Both the position numbers and the translations under genes were made by a program. From positions 124,001-188,000 of the forward strand of contig NZ_JNYY01000011.1 in the NCBI RefSeq assembly GCF_000716785.1: DNA of 64,000 bases, written 5' to 3'. Below, in pieces: positions 62,836-64,000 of this stretch. Under the pieces are notes generated by a model. That model did no database searches. It was not told the origin of the DNA and worked only from the letters and a program-made list of their open reading frames with translations. Within the stretch, counting starts at the first letter, position 1. The number at the start of each line of letters is the position of its first letter. The DNA comes from Amycolatopsis vancoresmycina (GTDB lineage Bacteria; Actinomycetota; Actinomycetes; Mycobacteriales; Pseudonocardiaceae).

Positions 62836-64000
62836 TTGCGAGCCGTCACCTCGCTACCGCACGAAATCACCGAATCCGACCACGTCCGGATCCCGGTGTC
62901 CGACGGGATCGTGCTGTCCGCCCGCATCTGGCGGCCGGTCTCGTCGGACGCCGAGCCGGTGCCGGCGATCCTCGAATACATCCCCTACCGCAAGCGGGAC
63001 CTCACCGCGCCCCGCGACTCCATCCACCACCCCTACCTCGCCGGGCACGGGTACGCCTGCGTGCGCGTGGACATCCGCGGCACCGGCGAGTCCGAGGGCG
63101 TCCTCGAAGACGAGTACCTCGAACGCGAGCAGCTCGACGCCGAGGACGTCCTCGAGTGGATCGCCGCGCAGCCGTGGTGTACCGGAGACACCGGGATGAT
63201 GGGGATCTCCTGGGGCGCGTTCGCCGCGCTGCAGGTTGCGGCGCGGAAACCGCCCAGCCTGCGTGCGATCGTGATCTCGTCGTTCACCGACGACCGGTTC
63301 GCCGACGACATGCACTACATGGGCGGCTGCCTGCTGTCGGACAACGTCGCCGAGTCGGGCACGATGTTCTCCTACGCGACGCTGCCGCCGGACCCGGCCG
63401 TCGTCGGCGAGCGGTGGCGCGAGATGTGGCGGGAGCGCCTGGACCACTGCAGCCTGTGGATCGGAAACTGGCTCGGCCACCAGCGCCGCGACGACTACTG
63501 GCGGCACGCTTCGATCTCGGAGAACTACAGCGACGTGCAGGTCCCGGTGCTCGCCTCGAGCGGCTGGGCGGACGGCTACTCCAACGCCGTCACCCGGCTG
63601 CTGGCCCACCTCGACGTCCCGCGGCGCGGGCTGATCGGCCCGTGGTCGCACAAGTACCCGCACCTCGGCGAGCCGGGCCCGGCGATCGGCTACCTGCAGG
63701 AAGTCGTGAAGTGGTGGGACCACTGGCTGCGCGGCGCGGAGAACGGCGCCATGGACGGGCCGATGCTGTGCACGTGGATGCAGGAGAGCGTGCCGCCGTC
63801 GACGTCCTACGAGGACCGGCCCGGCCGGTGGGTCGGCGAGGCGACCTGGCCGTCGCCGCACGTCCGGCCCACGGTCCTGCCGCTCGCCCGGCACCGCCTC
63901 GGCCGGCCGGGGGAGACCTTCGACGACGAGGCGCTGACGCTGTCGTCGCCGTTGTCGGTCGGGCAGTTCGCCGGGAAGTGGGCGTCCTACAGCGCCCCGC
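62836..64000 (+). CDS. CocE/NonD family hydrolase (X-Pro dipeptidyl-peptidase type), 3' end outside window
   Basis: The frame is open from TTG 62836 to the right edge (388 codons shown). GGAGGG lies 9 nt upstream of the TTG. Landmarks: RIPVSDGIVLSARIWRP, EYIPYRKRD, VRVDIRGTGESEG, nucleophile serine in MGISWGAFAALQVAA, GWADGYSNAVTRLL (acid) and GPWSHKYPH (catalytic histidine). Alpha/beta hydrolase domain followed by the start of the C-terminal jelly-roll. Members cleave esters or X-Pro dipeptides. No signal peptide. It lies 22 bp after the alcohol dehydrogenase, same strand. Confidence 0.92.
   Translation, partial: MRAVTSLPHEITESDHVRIPVSDGIVLSARIWRPVSSDAEPVPAILEYIPYRKRDLTAPRDSIHHPYLAGHGYACVRVDIRGTGESEGVLEDEYLEREQLDAEDVLEWIAAQPWCTGDTGMMGISWGAFAALQVAARKPPSLRAIVISSFTDDRFADDMHYMGGCLLSDNVAESGTMFSYATLPPDPAVVGERWREMWRERLDHCSLWIGNWLGHQRRDDYWRHASISENYSDVQVPVLASSGWADGYSNAVTRLLAHLDVPRRGLIGPWSHKYPHLGEPGPAIGYLQEVVKWWDHWLRGAENGAMDGPMLCTWMQESVPPSTSYEDRPGRWVGEATWPSPHVRPTVLPLARHRLGRPGETFDDEALTLSSPLSVGQFAGKWASYSAP

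Noticed and set aside
1..64000. tRNA or rRNA genes, phage integrases, transposases
   Set aside because: No cloverleaf with CCA-like ends, no rRNA-like stretches and no integrase or transposase motif was seen in any frame.

Overview
The window is a single stretch of very GC-rich actinobacterial chromosome. The evidence is G/C at almost every third codon position, frequent GTG starts, ATGA/GTGA-coupled genes, type VII (ESX) secretion accessory genes (EspG, EspC-like, PPE-like, WXG proteins), DUF6221/DUF6292/DUF2795 families, and Ser/Thr kinases. The gene mix resembles Pseudonocardiaceae such as Amycolatopsis; that placement is an inference from gene content. No rRNA, tRNA, CRISPR, prophage or insertion sequence is visible. 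Both ends cut genes: a LysE exporter on the left and a CocE/NonD hydrolase on the right.

Layout. 0-3.0 kb: a translationally coupled DNA-alkylation-repair operon (ECF sigma factor, two O6-alkylguanine methyltransferase homologues, a 2OG-Fe(II) oxygenase, one unknown protein). 3.0-4.3 kb: an N5-glutamine-methyltransferase-like protein and an L,D-transpeptidase lipoprotein. 4.4-11.6 kb: peptidoglycan hydrolases fused to WXG-like helical regions, YbaB-like proteins, and T7SS accessory genes with an unusual 84-bp in-frame tandem repeat. 11.7-15.8 kb: CopC, an amino-acid permease, an Lrp regulator and an omega-aminotransferase, with shared half-sites that look like Lrp operators. 16.1-18.4 kb: cytochrome P450, unknown protein, LuxR-type response regulator. 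18.4-30.1 kb: a sedolisin protease and a large secreted protein, EamA/LysR pair, a kinase with a cellulose-binding sensor domain, HNH nuclease, esterase, HtpG and a GH76 alpha-mannanase. 30.2-34.7 kb: a copper/cupredoxin block (two cupredoxins, YceI-like protein, CopD, CopC).

34.7-60 kb is the most striking part. At least twelve intergenic sites match the general-stress sigma-B/sigma-F promoter pattern GTTT (or a one- or two-base variant), a 15-16 bp spacer, then GGGTAN (one site has TGGTAG). They lie before small stress-type proteins (DUF6221, DUF6292, DUF4383, DUF2795, a zinc-ribbon peptide), an SDR, an aldehyde dehydrogenase/FUSC pair, a Pit phosphate transporter, and all the leading genes of a glycoconjugate locus except the 57.7-59.9 kb glycosyltransferase pair. 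The glycoconjugate locus encodes a heptose pathway (GmhA-like isomerase, HldE-like kinase/nucleotidyltransferase, GmhB-like phosphatase fused to a GT2 glycosyltransferase), two GT9 (heptosyltransferase-family) enzymes, a carbamoyltransferase, UDP-glucose dehydrogenase plus a UDP-glucuronate-decarboxylase-like enzyme, a pyruvyltransferase-like protein and four further glycosyltransferases. Together these suggest a stress-induced, carbamoylated, heptose-containing surface polymer or glycolipid in a Gram-positive organism. This is the best candidate here for an undescribed system.

A second unusual signal is a near-identical 44-46 bp palindrome (arms starting TCGTGAGTGGTAAGG) found four times, at 15801, 28629, 41079 and 57643. 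It is always at a gene end, three times between convergent genes, with compensating changes in the inner stem.
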